A stretch of 15,174 nt of DNA from JAAZAI01 sp050942875. GTDB taxonomy: Bacteria > Verrucomicrobiota > Kiritimatiellia > RFP12 > UBA3636. Numbering within the stretch: the first letter of the stretch is position 1; the number at the start of each line of letters is the position of its first letter. The position numbers were made by a program, and so were the translations under genes. Below are positions 15,042 to 15,174 of this stretch, piece by piece. The notes beneath the pieces were generated by a model. That model made no database searches. It worked only from the letters and a program-made list of their open reading frames with translations, and was not told where the DNA came from. The stretch is from assembly GCA_050942875.1 (NCBI GenBank), contig JBMNOD010000085.1, forward strand, positions 1 through 15,174, in the 5' to 3' direction.

Positions 15042-15174
15042 CTAGAGCCTGTCCCAAGATGGCATGATTTTCGAAGGGCGAGTCTGCCGCCGGGGAATTC
15101 GGCCATGCTGCGACGGCTTTGGACGTCGCTGGAGCCGTTTTTGACCGTTCGGCACGAGAAAAAGGCCGTTTCGG
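15042..15174. other. GC-rich non-coding tail, possible edge of a repeat or mobile element
   Basis: Composition returns to GC-rich right after the deacetylase stop. The sequence from CTAG (15043-15046) through GAGCCTGTCCCAAG (15046-15059) resembles the outer end of some insertion sequences, and no host gene is visible in either strand before the window ends. No transposase reading frame or second end can be seen, so this is only a suspicion. Confidence 0.3.

Overview
This is a GC-rich bacterial chromosome segment with densely packed genes. It carries a short cell-division/cell-wall cluster (mraZ, rsmH, an ftsL-like gene, ftsI) together with a GH116 glycoside hydrolase, folC and two blocks of surface-glycan genes. 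The eroded intergenic repeats and gene mix remind me of the Planctomycetota-Verrucomicrobiota-Chlamydiota side of the bacterial tree (Kiritimatiellota or Lentisphaerota). That is an impression only, because no rRNA or other phylogenetic marker was analysed.

Layout. Positions 1-327 are non-coding and hold a two-box repeat. A GH116 (GBA2-type) hydrolase runs leftward from 2634 to 328. It diverges from mraZ across a short AT-rich control region. That region contains three GTGTC boxes spaced exactly 10 bp apart, which look like the MraZ operator. mraZ (2780), rsmH (3306), ftsL-like (4265) and ftsI (4679-6517) form one tight rightward operon. It ends abruptly against a convergent folC (7799-6507), so the usual murE/murF/mraY/murD/ftsW genes do not follow. 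The gap 7836-8174 holds a second, inverted copy of the 5' repeat and probable promoters for both flanking genes.

Positions 8175-12476 are a three-gene rightward operon: a DPM1-like GT2 glycosyltransferase, a UDP-galactopyranose-mutase-like flavoprotein and a large polytopic membrane protein with GT-C-like features. Together they suggest building a lipid-linked sugar and transferring it outside the membrane. A convergent FkbM-type methyltransferase follows (about 13331-12483).

From about 13400 the base composition drops visibly. A separate two-gene operon begins there, with a formyltransferase (13645-14349) overlapping a PIG-L/LmbE-family deacetylase (14346-15041). The pair could exchange an N-acetyl group for an N-formyl group on a sugar. 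The last ~130 bp are GC-rich again and may be the edge of a mobile or repeated element.

The most interesting points are the variant MraZ operator, the truncated division cluster, the deacetylase/formyltransferase pair (with Cys where the formyltransferase family normally has its catalytic Asn), the GT2/UGM-like/GT-C cassette and the inverted intergenic repeat. No tRNA, rRNA, CRISPR array, transposase or confident terminator was seen.
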